This document shows, one piece after another, positions 35,958-44,928 of a DNA stretch of 64,000 nucleotides (the stretch's first letter is position 1; each line of letters opens with the position of its first letter). This stretch comes from Cohaesibacter sp. (GTDB taxonomy: Bacteria; Pseudomonadota; Alphaproteobacteria; Rhizobiales; Cohaesibacteraceae): NCBI GenBank assembly GCA_025800145.1, contig JAOXSH010000110.1:1-64000 (forward strand). Direction: 5' to 3'. Under the pieces are notes generated by a model. That model worked only from the letters and a program-made list of their open reading frames with translations. It was not told the DNA's origin and ran no database searches. The translations under genes and the position numbers were made by a program.

Positions 35958-36195
35958 TCCACCAGATGCAGGACCATGATAAAATCCGCTGCTGGCCAAT
36001 CGTCTTGCATGGACCGCCTTGCTCCCAGCCACCGATGACAAAGATATTGCCTGAGGGCAAAAGCATATGGGCCCGATTTGATCTCGTCATATAGGAACAG
36101 AGCCATCCGCCCGGTTCACCTGATACCGGCGGCACCCTACCCCTTCCAACCCAGAGGGGCAAGGGTTGGCTGTTGGCAATCGGGCCTTTGCAAGC
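35958..36195. other. Non-coding stretch upstream of thrC
   Basis: No clear gene is seen. One minus-strand frame reads HMLLPSGNIFVIGGWEQGG, which resembles a single kelch-type strand. It has no proper start or neighbours and may be a remnant. Confidence 0.25.
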
Positions 36196-36233
36196 AAAAA
36201 AGGCGACATGGATTGCTCCATATCGCCTTTTTT
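36196..36233 (-). terminator. Bidirectional terminator after the ParD-like gene
   Basis: aaaaaaggcgacatgga pairs with tccatatcgcctttttt with one mismatch and a 4-base loop. It lies 44 bases beyond the stop of the ParD-like gene. Confidence 0.85.
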
Positions 36234-36276
36234 GAGGATGCCTGTCCGATTTCAGTCAGACAAGCAATTAGCAAGG

Positions 36277-36633
36277 TTATTCAGCTGCTATGCGCGCACG
36301 AAGCTGGCACTTTGTCGCGGGGATCGCAACTGCCGATTTCGTCAATTCGCTTGCGGCCAATGCCTGCATGGCGTCTTGCACAGAATTGGTGACCTTGGCC
36401 GCCGCCTCGGTCGAGATTTTTTGTGCCTGATCGGCCATATTCAGTTTGGCATCGGTCTCTTTCAAACGAATGATGGATTTTTGTTCACGCAGACCTAGCT
36501 CATGCTCTTCGAGCATACGCAAGCCCGCTCTCATCACTTCCGATGAATTGTTAAACCGCCCGGAAGAAACCTGTTCTGCCACAAAGCGTTCGAAATAGTC
36601 TCCGATTGCAATTGTTCGACTTGAAGATGCCAC
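36277..36633 (-). CDS. ParD-like ribbon-helix-helix antitoxin, orphan
   Basis: The N-terminal 60 residues match ParD/CC2985-type antitoxins: SSRTIAIGDYFERFVAEQVS, GRFNNSSEVMRAGLRMLEEH. This is a ribbon-helix-helix DNA-binding module. The protein continues for about 55 Ala/Lys-rich residues (AKVTNSVQDAMQALAASELT). No ParE toxin gene is found on either side, so it is an orphan or has been recruited as a regulator. The GTG start at 36633 gives the family N-terminus and has a gcgagg site; an ATG at 36666 would add 11 residues. Confidence 0.75.
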   Translation of the reverse strand: MASSSRTIAIGDYFERFVAEQVSSGRFNNSSEVMRAGLRMLEEHELGLREQKSIIRLKETDAKLNMADQAQKISTEAAAKVTNSVQDAMQALAASELTKSAVAIPATKCQLRARIAAE

Positions 36634-36666
36634 GTCAGCCTCGCCTTTCCTCATTGGTCTTGCCAT

Positions 36667-37258
36667 CCTTATATACAGGATTGCCGCTCATGTGCCGCAT
36701 CAGCTGCTTTCCTGTCCCAACCATGGCCTTCTGTCCCGTGAACCATAGCGATGCAAGAGGTCGCAAATTTCATATGTCTGTCTTGCCTGTTGGCTGCACC
36801 CGCCCAGTTGGTGCGCTCAGTTTTACAGCCCGCGCCGATAAAGGGAATGGTTTTTTTAAGGATTTTTTTACACATTTTTTGGCAAAGCGATTTATCCAGA
36901 CAGGGATGGTGCTGCAAAGGAGCTTTAAACCTTTGACGACTCTTGCAGGGCTTGCCTGTCAAGTTTTTCGCCGAGATTTTTTTTGGCAATTTTGATAATT
37001 TTTTGCTTGCCTTGGTTATCCCCAAACGTGCCCGATTTGTTCTGTTGCAAACAAAATATTCTGCTGATCCATTCAGACAGACCTGCCTCTGTTTATGGCT
37101 TGATCACGGCTTGACCTTGGACAAGGTTGCTTTGCCCTTTTTGTTTTTACTGTCGTCTGACGCCTGTTTTCCGGCTTTCATGAACGCCTTTTGGACATGC
37201 TTGATGTTTTGCCAACTGGCCCGGTCCATTCATCGACAAGACAGACAGAGTAAGAGAG
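36667..37258. other. Long non-coding interval
   Basis: About 590 bases between the ParD-like and DUF3592 genes. A 118-codon minus-strand frame is present, but it lacks a family signal, has an odd composition (Lys/Cys-rich) and has no clear ribosome site. I see no gene here. Confidence 0.4.
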
Positions 37259-37870
37259 ATGCCAATGCCTACCCCCATGCCACAAGAGCCAGCCGCAGCA
37301 CAATGCGATATGAGCAAGATGAACCGCTTTTGGCATGTCATGGCCCTCTATGGTGTGCCTTGTGCCTTGTTGCTTGCAGGGCTTGCCTTTCTCTCTCTTG
37401 GCATTCTTTTGGTTCAAGATGCCAAGGATGCGCGCAATTGGCCAAATGTTGACGCCAAAATTTTGTCGTCATCCATCGCGACGGTTAAACAGACCAAAGG
37501 GCGCAAAAAGACCTTTCATTATCCAAATGTGCTTTATCAATATGAGAAAGATGGCAAGCTGATCGAAGATGACCGCCTGTCCATGTCTGATATGGGATAT
37601 GCAAAAATAGCCGATGCAAAGGCCATTTTAGAGGACTATCCCAAAGGCTCGATCCATCCGGTTTATCTGGATCCTGACAATCCTTCTGTCGCCATTCTGC
37701 GACCCGGTGAGGATAGCATTGCCACTTTCGCCTTGTGGTTTGGCGTTGGCTTTCTGGTTGTTGGGATCTTTGCCTGGTGGGGATTGCCAAAGGTCGCGGC
37801 CAAGGTGCGCTTTCATGCCCATCAGCAAAGGATAGAAGCAAGACGCCAGATCTGGGGCGTAGACTCATAA
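37259..37870 (+). CDS. DUF3592 membrane protein
   Basis: This 203-residue protein has a hydrophobic helix near residues 28-52, a soluble beta-rich middle (FHYPNVLYQYEKDGKLIEDD, YPKGSIHPVYLDPDNPSVAI) and a second helix near 163-183. This is the layout of DUF3592 proteins, whose role is unknown. The N-terminus is Pro/Met-rich (MPMPTPMPQEPA). The gene stands alone. Its last residues, GVDS, and the TAA stop come from a family E repeat end, so the native C-terminus may have been slightly longer. Confidence 0.8.
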   Translation: MPMPTPMPQEPAAAQCDMSKMNRFWHVMALYGVPCALLLAGLAFLSLGILLVQDAKDARNWPNVDAKILSSSIATVKQTKGRKKTFHYPNVLYQYEKDGKLIEDDRLSMSDMGYAKIADAKAILEDYPKGSIHPVYLDPDNPSVAILRPGEDSIATFALWFGVGFLVVGIFAWWGLPKVAAKVRFHAHQQRIEARRQIWGVDS

Positions 37871-37875
37871 ATCTG
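37856..37875 (+). repeat. Solo family E end at the DUF3592 stop
   Basis: ggcgtagactcataaatctg contains the core tagactcataaatctg also found at 39169-39184 and at the ends of the large element at 32813. It supplies the TAA stop. Confidence 0.7.
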
Positions 37876-37889
37876 TGGCTAGGTCTCAG

Positions 37890-37937
37890 GCTGGAGTTGG
37901 GGCTGGGGCTGGGGCTGGGGTTGGGGCCGAGGTTGGA
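37890..37937. repeat. Hexanucleotide tandem repeat, eight units
   Basis: Eight units of gctggg or close variants (gctgga, gttggg, gctggg x3, gttggg, gccgag, gttgga) lie just after the DUF3592 gene in the non-coding stretch 37871-38309. The perfect centre suggests slippage. Confidence 0.8.
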
Positions 37938-38063
37938 TGCATTATCCCCCTTGCTTGATCTGGACTATGAAGATCTTCTCATAAGGATTGTCTTTAATTT
38001 TCCAATCGTTAGTCACTGGTCTCTCATTGCTTTGCTCAGATGTTCATGCACAATCTACAAATC

Positions 38064-38078
38064 TTAACGCTCTGTTAA
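38064..38078. promoter_or_regulatory. Candidate CtrA site upstream of the PilZ gene
   Basis: TTAA-CGCTCTG-TTAA fits the CtrA consensus TTAA-N7-TTAA exactly and is also a dyad (cttaac / gttaag). Further TTAACC and TTAA half sites follow around 38190-38230, before the PilZ start at 38310. Confidence 0.4.
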
Positions 38079-38309
38079 GACATTTTCTCAAAAGCTGGTG
38101 CAAGCCTTTGATATTCATGTTAAATTCAACAAAGCTCACCCAAGGCGCATGTTTGACTAATTTCTGAGAAAAATGAGTCATCATTCTTGTTTAACCTTTT
38201 GTTGTTAAATGTTTTTTCTTGCTTAACTTACGACTTTACGGGCAAGATTTGGATATGCCAACAAGAAACGCGCGCCTTGTGCCAATCAGAATGCTTATGA
38301 GGCAGACAT

Positions 38310-38636
38310 ATGGATTTCTTGTCTGATCGCCGCCAATCTTCACGTCGCCGTGTGTTGAAAGGCGGCAAGGTCTTTTACAATAATTTTTCGATCAGTCTGG
38401 ATTGCACCATTCGCAATGAAAGCGACAAGGGGATGCGCCTCAAAGTTGATCCACTTATCAGCCTGCCGCGCAGCTTCTCGTTGCTCAACCGCAAAGATGG
38501 CACCATGGCCGAGGTCTCGGTCATCTGGCATCATGAGGGCGAATTTGGCGTGGAATTTGTCGGCCTGATGGAAGACGTACATAAATTGGCCAAAAGCGAT
38601 TTGCGCCGTATTTCAATCATTGCAACACGGGGCTGA
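38310..38636 (+). CDS. PilZ-domain c-di-GMP-binding protein
   Basis: This 108-residue single-domain protein has DRRQSSRRRVLKGGKVFYN at the N-terminus, which gives the RxxxR c-di-GMP motif, and a distal (D/N)xSxxG-like segment ESDKGMRLKV. SVIWHHEGEFGVEFVG ends the barrel. It probably acts as a cytosolic c-di-GMP receptor. A gagg site precedes the ATG. It has no operon partner and is convergent with rnhA. Candidate CtrA boxes upstream suggest cell-cycle control. Confidence 0.88.
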   Translation: MDFLSDRRQSSRRRVLKGGKVFYNNFSISLDCTIRNESDKGMRLKVDPLISLPRSFSLLNRKDGTMAEVSVIWHHEGEFGVEFVGLMEDVHKLAKSDLRRISIIATRG

Positions 38637-38676
38637 TGGCCGATTGACTGATTGCTTATTTGCTGGTTTGCGATCC

Positions 38677-39111
38677 TTATTGCTTGAACGGCTCCATGCC
38701 TCTGCGGGCCAATGCGTCAGCGTGCTCATTGCCTTCATGGCCTGCATGACCCTTGACCCAATGCCAGCTCACATTATGGCGTTTGAGCGCCTCATCCAGC
38801 GCTTGCCATAATTCGGAATTTTTAACCGGCTTTTTGTTGGCCGTTTTCCAGCCATTTTTTTTCCAGCCATGGATCCAGCCAGTGATGCCTCCTTTGACAT
38901 ATTGGCTGTCGGTATAAAGGTCGATCTCGCACGGGCGCGTCAGGGCTGTGAGGGCTTCAATGGCGGCTTGCAATTCCATCCGATTGTTGGTGGTGTTGGC
39001 CTCGCCACCGCACAGCTCTTTTTCATGTTCGCCATAAAGCAGTAAGGCACCCCAACCGCCCGGGCCGGGATTGCCGGAGCAGGCTCCGTCTGTATAGATG
39101 GTCACTTTTGC
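38677..39111 (-). CDS. rnhA: Ribonuclease HI
   Basis: RNase HI cuts RNA in RNA-DNA hybrids. The four catalytic acidic residues are seen in [34 protein letters not shown] and [23 protein letters not shown] also includes the catalytic histidine. The GTG start at 39111 ([10 protein letters not shown]) gives 144 residues, the usual length; the upstream extension is rejected. It should follow thrB in the ispH-thrB-rnhA order, but a plus-strand methyltransferase gene lies between. A family E repeat end lies about 60 bases upstream. Confidence 0.94.
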   Translation of the reverse strand, partial: AKVTIYTDGACSGNPGPGGWGALLLYGEHEKELCGGEANTTNNRMELQAAIEALTALTRPCEIDLYTDSQYVKGGITGWIHGWKKNGWKTANKKPVKNSELWQALDEALKRHNVSWHWVKGHAGHEGNEHADALARRGMEPFKQ

Positions 39112-39168
39112 CACGCGCTCTTCTCTCTCTTGCCGCCCTTGTTCCCACCGGATGGATGATCCGGGAGC

Positions 39169-39184
39169 TAGACTCATAAATCTG
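39169..39184. repeat. Solo family E end upstream of rnhA
   Basis: tagactcataaatctg matches the family E terminus. It lies in the short interval between the divergent rnhA and methyltransferase genes. Confidence 0.6.
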
Positions 39185-39335
39185 CTTTTCGTTCTGTGCA
39201 AGTCAGAGCAATGGGCATTCACATATATCGCTCATTGCGCCCGGCTGGCTTTTCGTGGCTTTTGGCTGGACCTTTGTTGCCTATGGCTGTATTGGGCATG
39301 ACATGACATCATCAAGAATAAGGGATGATCAAAAG

Positions 39336-40175
39336 ATGAGCAGCATTGATCAAGAGGCACTGGCCAAAGCCTATAACAAGGCTTTGACATTGGAAAAATC
39401 CGGCAAGCTGGACGAAGCGGCTGAGGCCTATCGGGCTGTGTTGGTGCTTGATCCCGATGATCATGGGGGGGCGGCTGTGCGGCTGGCCTCTCTTGCGCAA
39501 GGCCCCACGCCAGAGAAAGCGCCTGTTGCCTATGTCGCAACATTGTTTGATCAACATGCCGAGGCCTTTGAAAAAATTCTGGTTGATGATCTTGGTTATG
39601 CGGTGCCGATGATGGTGCGCGAAATGGTGGTGCGCTACCAGCCGGATCGCATGTTTCAACGGCTACTGGATCTTGGGTGCGGTACCGGTTTGACCGGCAT
39701 TTCCCTGTCTGACAAAGCCCGTGAGATGATTGGTGTGGATGTGTCGACCGGCATGTTGGACGAGGCCTATGAGAAAGGCGTTTATGACGATCTTTATGCC
39801 GGGGATGTGGTTGAGTTTCTAAGAGATATCGAGGATGATGGCAGTTCAGAGGGCGGCATACAGGGTTGGGATTTGATCGTCTCGACCGATGTTTTGCCTT
39901 ATTTGGGGGCCTTGGAAGAGAAATTTCACCATGTTGCCCGATGTCTTGATCAAGGGGGGGTGTTTGCCTTTTCTTCCGAGACCATGCCGGATGAGGCCTT
40001 TGAAGGGGATGATTTCAAAGTTGGCCCCAAACATCGCTTTGCCCATCGTGAAGGCTATCTTCGTTCTTTGCTTGAGGTCAATGGCTTATCGATCAAACAT
40101 TTTGAAATGATCGTGGTGCGCAGCGATGAAGGCAAGCCGATTTACGGGCATCTGGTTCTGGCGGCGAAACCCTGA
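39336..40175 (+). CDS. TPR-containing class I SAM methyltransferase
   Basis: This protein of about 279 residues starts MSSIDQEALAKAYNKALTLE, which forms one or two TPR-like helices (SGKLDEAAEAYRAVLVLDPD). A methyltransferase domain follows, with the SAM-binding glycine motif LLDLGCGTGLTGI (about residues 110-122), an acidic loop VDVSTGMLDEA, and DLIVSTDVLPYLG. It resembles trans-aconitate/UbiE-type methyltransferases with a TPR front. The substrate is unknown. It is transcribed against the flanking thrB and rnhA genes and splits that block. A start at 39303 is also possible. Confidence 0.85.
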   Translation: MSSIDQEALAKAYNKALTLEKSGKLDEAAEAYRAVLVLDPDDHGGAAVRLASLAQGPTPEKAPVAYVATLFDQHAEAFEKILVDDLGYAVPMMVREMVVRYQPDRMFQRLLDLGCGTGLTGISLSDKAREMIGVDVSTGMLDEAYEKGVYDDLYAGDVVEFLRDIEDDGSSEGGIQGWDLIVSTDVLPYLGALEEKFHHVARCLDQGGVFAFSSETMPDEAFEGDDFKVGPKHRFAHREGYLRSLLEVNGLSIKHFEMIVVRSDEGKPIYGHLVLAAKP

Positions 40176-40222
40176 TCCATAGCCCGCCGGGCGCTTTTCT
40201 TTAGCTGCTCTGTAGCTGCTTT

Positions 40223-41188
40223 TTAGTCCGTTATGCCATAATCCGCGACAGAGCGGATGGAGCGATGGAAGCGCAGTTTTTTGATATATTCACCGGGATC
40301 TTTTGGCATAACCAAGGCACCAGCTGGCACATTAAGCCAGTCATAGAGGCGGGTGAGAAGGAAACGCAGTGCCGCGCCTCTTGCCAGAAGCGGCAGGGCT
40401 TGCAACTCTTTTGGTTGCAGCGGGCGGATGGACTGATAGCCTTTTAACAAGGCGCGAATTTTGGTGACATTGAACATATCATCGGCTTCAAAGCACCAGG
40501 CATTGATGCAGATGGCAATGTCATAGGCCAACAGATCATTGCAGGCAAAATAGAAGTCGATCAGGCCTGAAAATTCATTGCGCAGAAAAAAGACATTATC
40601 GGGAAAGAGGTCGGCATGAATGACGCCTTTGGGCAAATCATCCGGCCAATGGCTTTCCATGAAGGCCAATTCCTGTTCGATCTCCTCTTTCAGGCCGTTT
40701 TGCACGCTATCGGTGCGATCTCCGCACATGGCAAAGAGAGGTCGCCAGCCTGAGACCGAGAGTGCATTGGGGCGAGACAGCTCAAAATCTTTACCTGCTT
40801 CATGCATTTGCGCCAGTGCTACGCCCAATTGCTCACAATGGGAGACATTGGGGCGACGCACCCACATGCCTTCCAAAAAAGAGATGATGGCGGCGGGCCG
40901 CCCTGCCAAATGGCCAAGGGCCTTGCCATCGCGGTTTTTGATCGGCACGGGACAGTTCAATCCCTTGCCTGCCAAATGTTCCTTTAATCCCAAAAAGAAA
41001 GGCAGATCATTTGAGTCGACGCGCTTTTCATAAAGGGTGAGGATGAAATTGCCTTGCTCGGTATGGATCAGATAGTTGGAATTTTCGACGCCCTCGGCAA
41101 TCCCTTTATAGGACAGCAAGGCGCCAATCTCATAGCCGTCAATAAATTCGCTCAGCTCTTCATCGGATACTTCGGTATAAACGGCCAT
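40223..41188 (-). CDS. thrB: Homoserine kinase, aminoglycoside-phosphotransferase type
   Basis: This 321-residue kinase makes O-phosphohomoserine for ThrC. Family features are [20 protein letters not shown], the catalytic loop [17 protein letters not shown] and the metal site [16 protein letters not shown]. It belongs to the ThrB class of the APH fold, used by alpha- and betaproteobacteria, not the GHMP class of E. coli. It lies 58 bases after ispH in the same direction, so they may be co-transcribed. Confidence 0.94.
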   Translation of the reverse strand: MAVYTEVSDEELSEFIDGYEIGALLSYKGIAEGVENSNYLIHTEQGNFILTLYEKRVDSNDLPFFLGLKEHLAGKGLNCPVPIKNRDGKALGHLAGRPAAIISFLEGMWVRRPNVSHCEQLGVALAQMHEAGKDFELSRPNALSVSGWRPLFAMCGDRTDSVQNGLKEEIEQELAFMESHWPDDLPKGVIHADLFPDNVFFLRNEFSGLIDFYFACNDLLAYDIAICINAWCFEADDMFNVTKIRALLKGYQSIRPLQPKELQALPLLARGAALRFLLTRLYDWLNVPAGALVMPKDPGEYIKKLRFHRSIRSVADYGITD

Positions 41189-41246
41189 TCATCTATCTCT
41201 TGATTGTCTTTTCTATCGCGTATCCGCGCTTCTTTTGCGCCTGATT

Positions 41247-42293
41247 TCATTGGCTGGGGATCGCTTTGACAAGGGGTGTCAGCACCCCTGCCTCAATTGC
41301 CGCCTCACGCAACTGACGCGGGATATTAAAGGTAATATCTTCTTTGGCGGTCACCACCAGCTCGACCTTGACCTGATAGCGCTGGGAGAAGGCCTCTATG
41401 ACCTCTTCAACCAATATCTCCGGGGCCGATGCGCCTGCGGTGATGGCTACAGACTGGATGTCTCCCAGAGCGTCCCAGTTAATTTCGCTGGCTCTTTGCA
41501 AAAGCAGGGATTGGCGACATCCGGCGCGCTCGCCCACTTCGCGCAAGCGTTTGGAATTTGAGCTGTTGGGCGCGCCCACCACAATCATCACATCCGCTTT
41601 TGGTGCAACATATTTGACCGCTTCCTGTCGATTGGTGGTGGCATAACAGATATCATCCTTATTTGGCCCCTTGATCGCGGGAAAGCGCTCTTTTAGGGCC
41701 ATAATGATATCGGCTGTATCGTCCAGCGATAAGGTGGTCTGGGTGATCCAAGCCAGATTATCCGGGTCTTTGGGCTGAAATGTTGCCACATCCTCAACCG
41801 TTTCAATGAGATTGACCACATTATCAGCCAATTGCCCCATGGTGCCGATGACTTCCGGGTGGCCTGCATGACCGATCAAAATGATTTCGTGGCCACGCTT
41901 GTCGTGAAGCATGGCTTCTTTATGCACTTTGGACACCAGAGGGCAGGTTGCATCAAGATAGAAGAAATTGCGTGCACTGGCATTAGCCGGTACGGATTTT
42001 GGTACGCCATGGGCTGAAAAAATAACCGGCTGCTGCGTATCGGGCACTTCATCCAGTTCTTCGACAAAAATCGCCCCCTTGGCTTTCAAACCTTCAACAA
42101 CGAATTTGTTATGGACAATTTCATGGCGCACATAGACGGGCGCTCCATAGGTTGCCAGTGCCAATTCGACGATCTGGATTGCCCGATCAACACCAGCACA
42201 AAATCCACGCGGCGCACATAAAAAGATGTCCAAAAGCGGCAAATTGGCAGCTTTTGGCGCCTTTTCTGCGCTCATGTCGCGATTTTGTGTCAT
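41247..42293 (-). CDS. ispH: 4-hydroxy-3-methylbut-2-enyl diphosphate reductase
   Basis: IspH makes IPP and DMAPP in the last step of the MEP isoprenoid pathway. Conserved cysteines for the iron-sulfur cluster are in [30 protein letters not shown] and [34 protein letters not shown] and [11 protein letters not shown] are also typical. The start at 42293 ([11 protein letters not shown]) has a gggag site. It heads the ispH-thrB-rnhA block. In related genomes surf1 is usually next to it; here they are 8 kb apart. Confidence 0.95.
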   Translation of the reverse strand: MTQNRDMSAEKAPKAANLPLLDIFLCAPRGFCAGVDRAIQIVELALATYGAPVYVRHEIVHNKFVVEGLKAKGAIFVEELDEVPDTQQPVIFSAHGVPKSVPANASARNFFYLDATCPLVSKVHKEAMLHDKRGHEIILIGHAGHPEVIGTMGQLADNVVNLIETVEDVATFQPKDPDNLAWITQTTLSLDDTADIIMALKERFPAIKGPNKDDICYATTNRQEAVKYVAPKADVMIVVGAPNSSNSKRLREVGERAGCRQSLLLQRASEINWDALGDIQSVAITAGASAPEILVEEVIEAFSQRYQVKVELVVTAKEDITFNIPRQLREAAIEAGVLTPLVKAIPSQ

Positions 42294-42697
42294 GCAATCA
42301 ACTCCCATTCGTCAAGGATATGTCTGAAATTTCGTACAAGTTTGCCATCGTGTCACTGGTTTGTAACATGGCTTTTTCAGAAGCACTGTCAAGAGATTAT
42401 CCTGCTTTTGATGGCGATATTGCAAGCGATGGCACGGCAAACGCGTGACAAAGCCTCGCCAAATGCCATAATTATGCTATAAGCGATGGTTAAAGAGATC
42501 GCAGCAAACAGAGCAATAGGGCTTTGGCCCATGGATAAAATCTCTGCAAAGCTGCAAAAAGCGGCGCGTAATTGAGTATAGGACAGACCAAGATGGCGAT
42601 GAAGTATTCCCCATCCCCTTGCCATGGCAAGGCCCCTTCCCCTTCTTTCGGCTCATTTTCCAGTGAAAGCCTTTTGTTTGCTGGCAAGCCCCTTTCC
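42294..42697. other. Divergent intergenic region, no gene seen
   Basis: About 400 bases between ispH and the lipoprotein gene. A plus-strand frame of 29 codons (MVKEIAANRAIGLWP...) at 42486-42575 has no ribosome site and is not called. A tata-rich segment near 42470 could be a promoter. Confidence 0.4.
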
Positions 42698-43330
42698 ATG
42701 CTGCGCTCTTTGCTGATTGCAGGAACCCTCACGGCAGGGCTTGCTGGATGTTCCGGCGGCGCAGGTGGTCTCTCCGTGCCTTCTCTTGGTGGTTTGGGAG
42801 CTGGGTCCAAGACGATACATCCTGTTGAGCCTGCCCCGACCAGCAGTGCATCCGATATTGCCAAAACCGGTGTCATTACCGACGAAGCCACGCGGCTGAT
42901 GCTCTCCAATCCCAAAAAGCTGACGGGCTATTGCCCTTCGGTTTCGGTTTTGGGGGACACCACTTATTACCAGAGCTTTGAGCGCAATCACGATGGGGAC
43001 CAGCGATATCTGATTTATCAAGGTGTCATCACCCAAACGGCTCGCGAATGCACCAATCTGGGCGCGGAAATGTATATCAAGGTTGGCATTGCTGGACGGG
43101 TTCTGGCTGGCCCCAAAGGCGAGACTGCAAAGGCGCTTCTGCCCATTCGCGTTGTGATTCGCGAAGTGGGTGGTGATGTGCTTTACAGCAAGCTGCATAA
43201 AGTATCGGCTCAGATCACTCCGCCGGATCGTTCGGCGCTGTTTGCGCAAATTGATGATGCCATTCCCATTCCGACCCCGGACAAGCGGAATTTAAAAATT
43301 CTGGTTGGCTTTGATAGCGGTGCCAAATAA
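42698..43330 (+). CDS. Putative lipoprotein, unknown
   Basis: The start at 42698 gives MLRSLLIAGTLTAGLAGCSG, a lipoprotein signal with the lipobox LAGC (Cys at residue 18). A Gly/Ser/Pro-rich linker and a folded domain follow (YCPSVSVLGDTTYYQSFERN, RECTNLGAEMYIKVGIAGRV, LPIRVVIREVGGDVLYSKLH). Two cysteines in the domain could pair. The length is 210 residues. The family is not named with certainty, but similar lipoproteins occur in other alphaproteobacteria. It stands alone before the convergent ada gene. Confidence 0.72.
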   Translation: MLRSLLIAGTLTAGLAGCSGGAGGLSVPSLGGLGAGSKTIHPVEPAPTSSASDIAKTGVITDEATRLMLSNPKKLTGYCPSVSVLGDTTYYQSFERNHDGDQRYLIYQGVITQTARECTNLGAEMYIKVGIAGRVLAGPKGETAKALLPIRVVIREVGGDVLYSKLHKVSAQITPPDRSALFAQIDDAIPIPTPDKRNLKILVGFDSGAK

Positions 43331-43343
43331 TCTTGGCTTTTGT

Positions 43344-44411
43344 TCAAAGACTTCCAGCTTTCCTGGCAATCTTTTGTTCCAAATCGATCAGCTTTTGCTT
43401 GCGCCAGAGGCCACCGCCATAACCGGTCAGGTTGCCATCGCTGGCAATAACTCTATGGCACGGCACCAAAATGGCCAGCGGATTGGCTCCATTGGCGCGG
43501 GCAACCGCTCTTGTGGCGGCTGGATTGTCCAGCTCTTTGGCCAATTGACTATAAGAACGGGTTTGCCCAACAGGAATGGAGCGCAATTGACGCCAAACCT
43601 GTTGGGTGAAAGCACTGCCATGCATGGTGATCGGGGTTTTGAAACTGGCAACGTCACCTTTGAAATAAGCGTCCAATTCCTTTTGCACCTGATCGGTAGG
43701 AGAGAAGCGACCGAAGCCCAAGCTGCCTTTGGCGCGTTTATGCAGGGCTTTTAATTCTCGAGGCAGGGCTTTTCGTTCCAGAAACTCCAGCAAATGCAAA
43801 CTGGAAGCATCGCTCACAGCAATCATTGCCCCCAAGGGGGTGTCGATCCAGTCAGCGCGCAGGAGCGCATCTTGTTGAAAGTGCGAGGGGGCCATACCCA
43901 GCAATTTGCCAAACGCCGCGCGAAAGGCACTGGGCGAGGCAAAGCCCGCATCCAGCTGCGCCTCGATCACCTTGCCACCAATGGCAAGGGTTTCAAAACC
44001 CTCACGTATGCGCGTTTGGCGGGCCATTTCCAGAAAAGTAATGCCAAAATGCCGTTTGAAAGACCGGCGAATGGTGGAGGGATCAAAACCTGCGCTAACA
44101 ATATCGGCCTCGCTCCAGCGGTGCTGGGGGCTCTGTTCCAAGGCGGCCAAGAGGCTTTGCACAGCCGGATCGGCCTCTGCTGCCGTTTGCATGGGGTGGC
44201 ATCTCTTGCAGGGGCGAAAGCCAGCTTCCAAACAAGCGGCTATTGTTTCCTGAAAGCTGCAATTTTTGAATTTCGGTTTTCTGGCCGGACAGGTGAGACG
44301 ACAAAAAATGCCCGTTGAGCTGACGCAGACATAGGCGCGCCCCTCAAATTCCGGGTCGCGCTCCAATAAAGCCTGATAGAGGATTTGATCATTTGGCAGA
44401 TGTATAAGCAT
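43344..44411 (-). CDS. ada: Bifunctional Ada DNA-repair regulator
   Basis: Ada repairs methylated DNA and activates the adaptive response. It has an N-terminal zinc/methyl-acceptor domain with C37, C41, C68 and C71 (FCRLTCPARKP, RPCKRCHP), an AraC-type helix-turn-helix region (STIRRSFKRHFGITFLEMAR) and a C-terminal O6-methylguanine methyltransferase domain with VPCHRVIASDG (C318) and the helix ATRAVARANGANPLAI. The length of 355 residues is the family value. It stands alone, convergent with the lipoprotein gene. Confidence 0.94.
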   Translation of the reverse strand: MLIHLPNDQILYQALLERDPEFEGRAYVCVSSTGIFCRLTCPARKPKFKNCSFQETIAACLEAGFRPCKRCHPMQTAAEADPAVQSLLAALEQSPQHRWSEADIVSAGFDPSTIRRSFKRHFGITFLEMARQTRIREGFETLAIGGKVIEAQLDAGFASPSAFRAAFGKLLGMAPSHFQQDALLRADWIDTPLGAMIAVSDASSLHLLEFLERKALPRELKALHKRAKGSLGFGRFSPTDQVQKELDAYFKGDVASFKTPITMHGSAFTQQVWRQLRSIPVGQTRSYSQLAKELDNPAATRAVARANGANPLAILVPCHRVIASDGNLTGYGGGLWRKQKLIDLEQKIARKAGSL

Positions 44412-44599
44412 GGCCTTGTATACTCTTTTCTTTCTTTGTCTGTCCGTCTGATTTCGGGCATTTATTCGTCAAATCCTCTCCTGTTGACAAAGATGCCTTG
44501 ACTTTGACAAGACTGGCAAGCAAGTTAAGGCCATCTTGGATGGATTGTTGTCGCGATCTGTTCTTTTGCAGTGACATAAACATGATCACGCACAGGTTA

Positions 44600-44840
44600 G
44601 CGGGAGAGATCGATATGAGCTGACAACAAGGTGGGATTTTCGCCTTCTTGTTATGCTTTCTCTTCGACGCCGAAGGAGCAACCGCCTCGGAAACTCTCAG
44701 GCATCACGGACCGCCTTGGCCAGCGACACTCTGGAAAGCAGCCAGCCTTTTGGCCCGGCTCACCGAAGGAAGTAACCGTTCTTTTGAATAGGAGCGGGAA
44801 ATCTCTCAGGTTCTGCGACAGAGGAGGCACCTGGATCTGG
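44600..44840 (+). promoter_or_regulatory. Tandem glycine riboswitch
   Basis: Two aptamers are seen upstream of gcvT. The first has gcgggagagat, ccgaaggagcaa and actctcaggc. The second has ccgaaggaagtaacc, aatctctcagg and gacagaggagg. These are the conserved bases of glycine riboswitch aptamers. The second ends about 90 bases before the gcvT start. Two cooperative aptamers usually switch on gcv expression when glycine is plentiful. Confidence 0.92.
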
Positions 44841-44928
44841 CCGGATATTGGCTGGATCATGTGCAACCCTGTGTGAAGGCTTGTATGGCATCCATACCAA
44901 TCTTCCGCGCAAGAAATAGGTGAGAGAC

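Noticed and set aside
35890-36162. Minus-strand 90-codon frame with a kelch-like strand
   Set aside because: Only one motif-like segment (LLPSGNIFVIGGW), overlaps the thrC start and has no proper start; noted only as a possible remnant.
36669-37025. Minus-strand 118-codon frame upstream of the ParD-like gene
   Set aside because: Lys/Cys-rich translation with no family signal, no clear ribosome site and no neighbour support.
37890-37937. Tandem repeat considered as a CRISPR array
   Set aside because: Six-base units with no spacers; no cas genes in the window.
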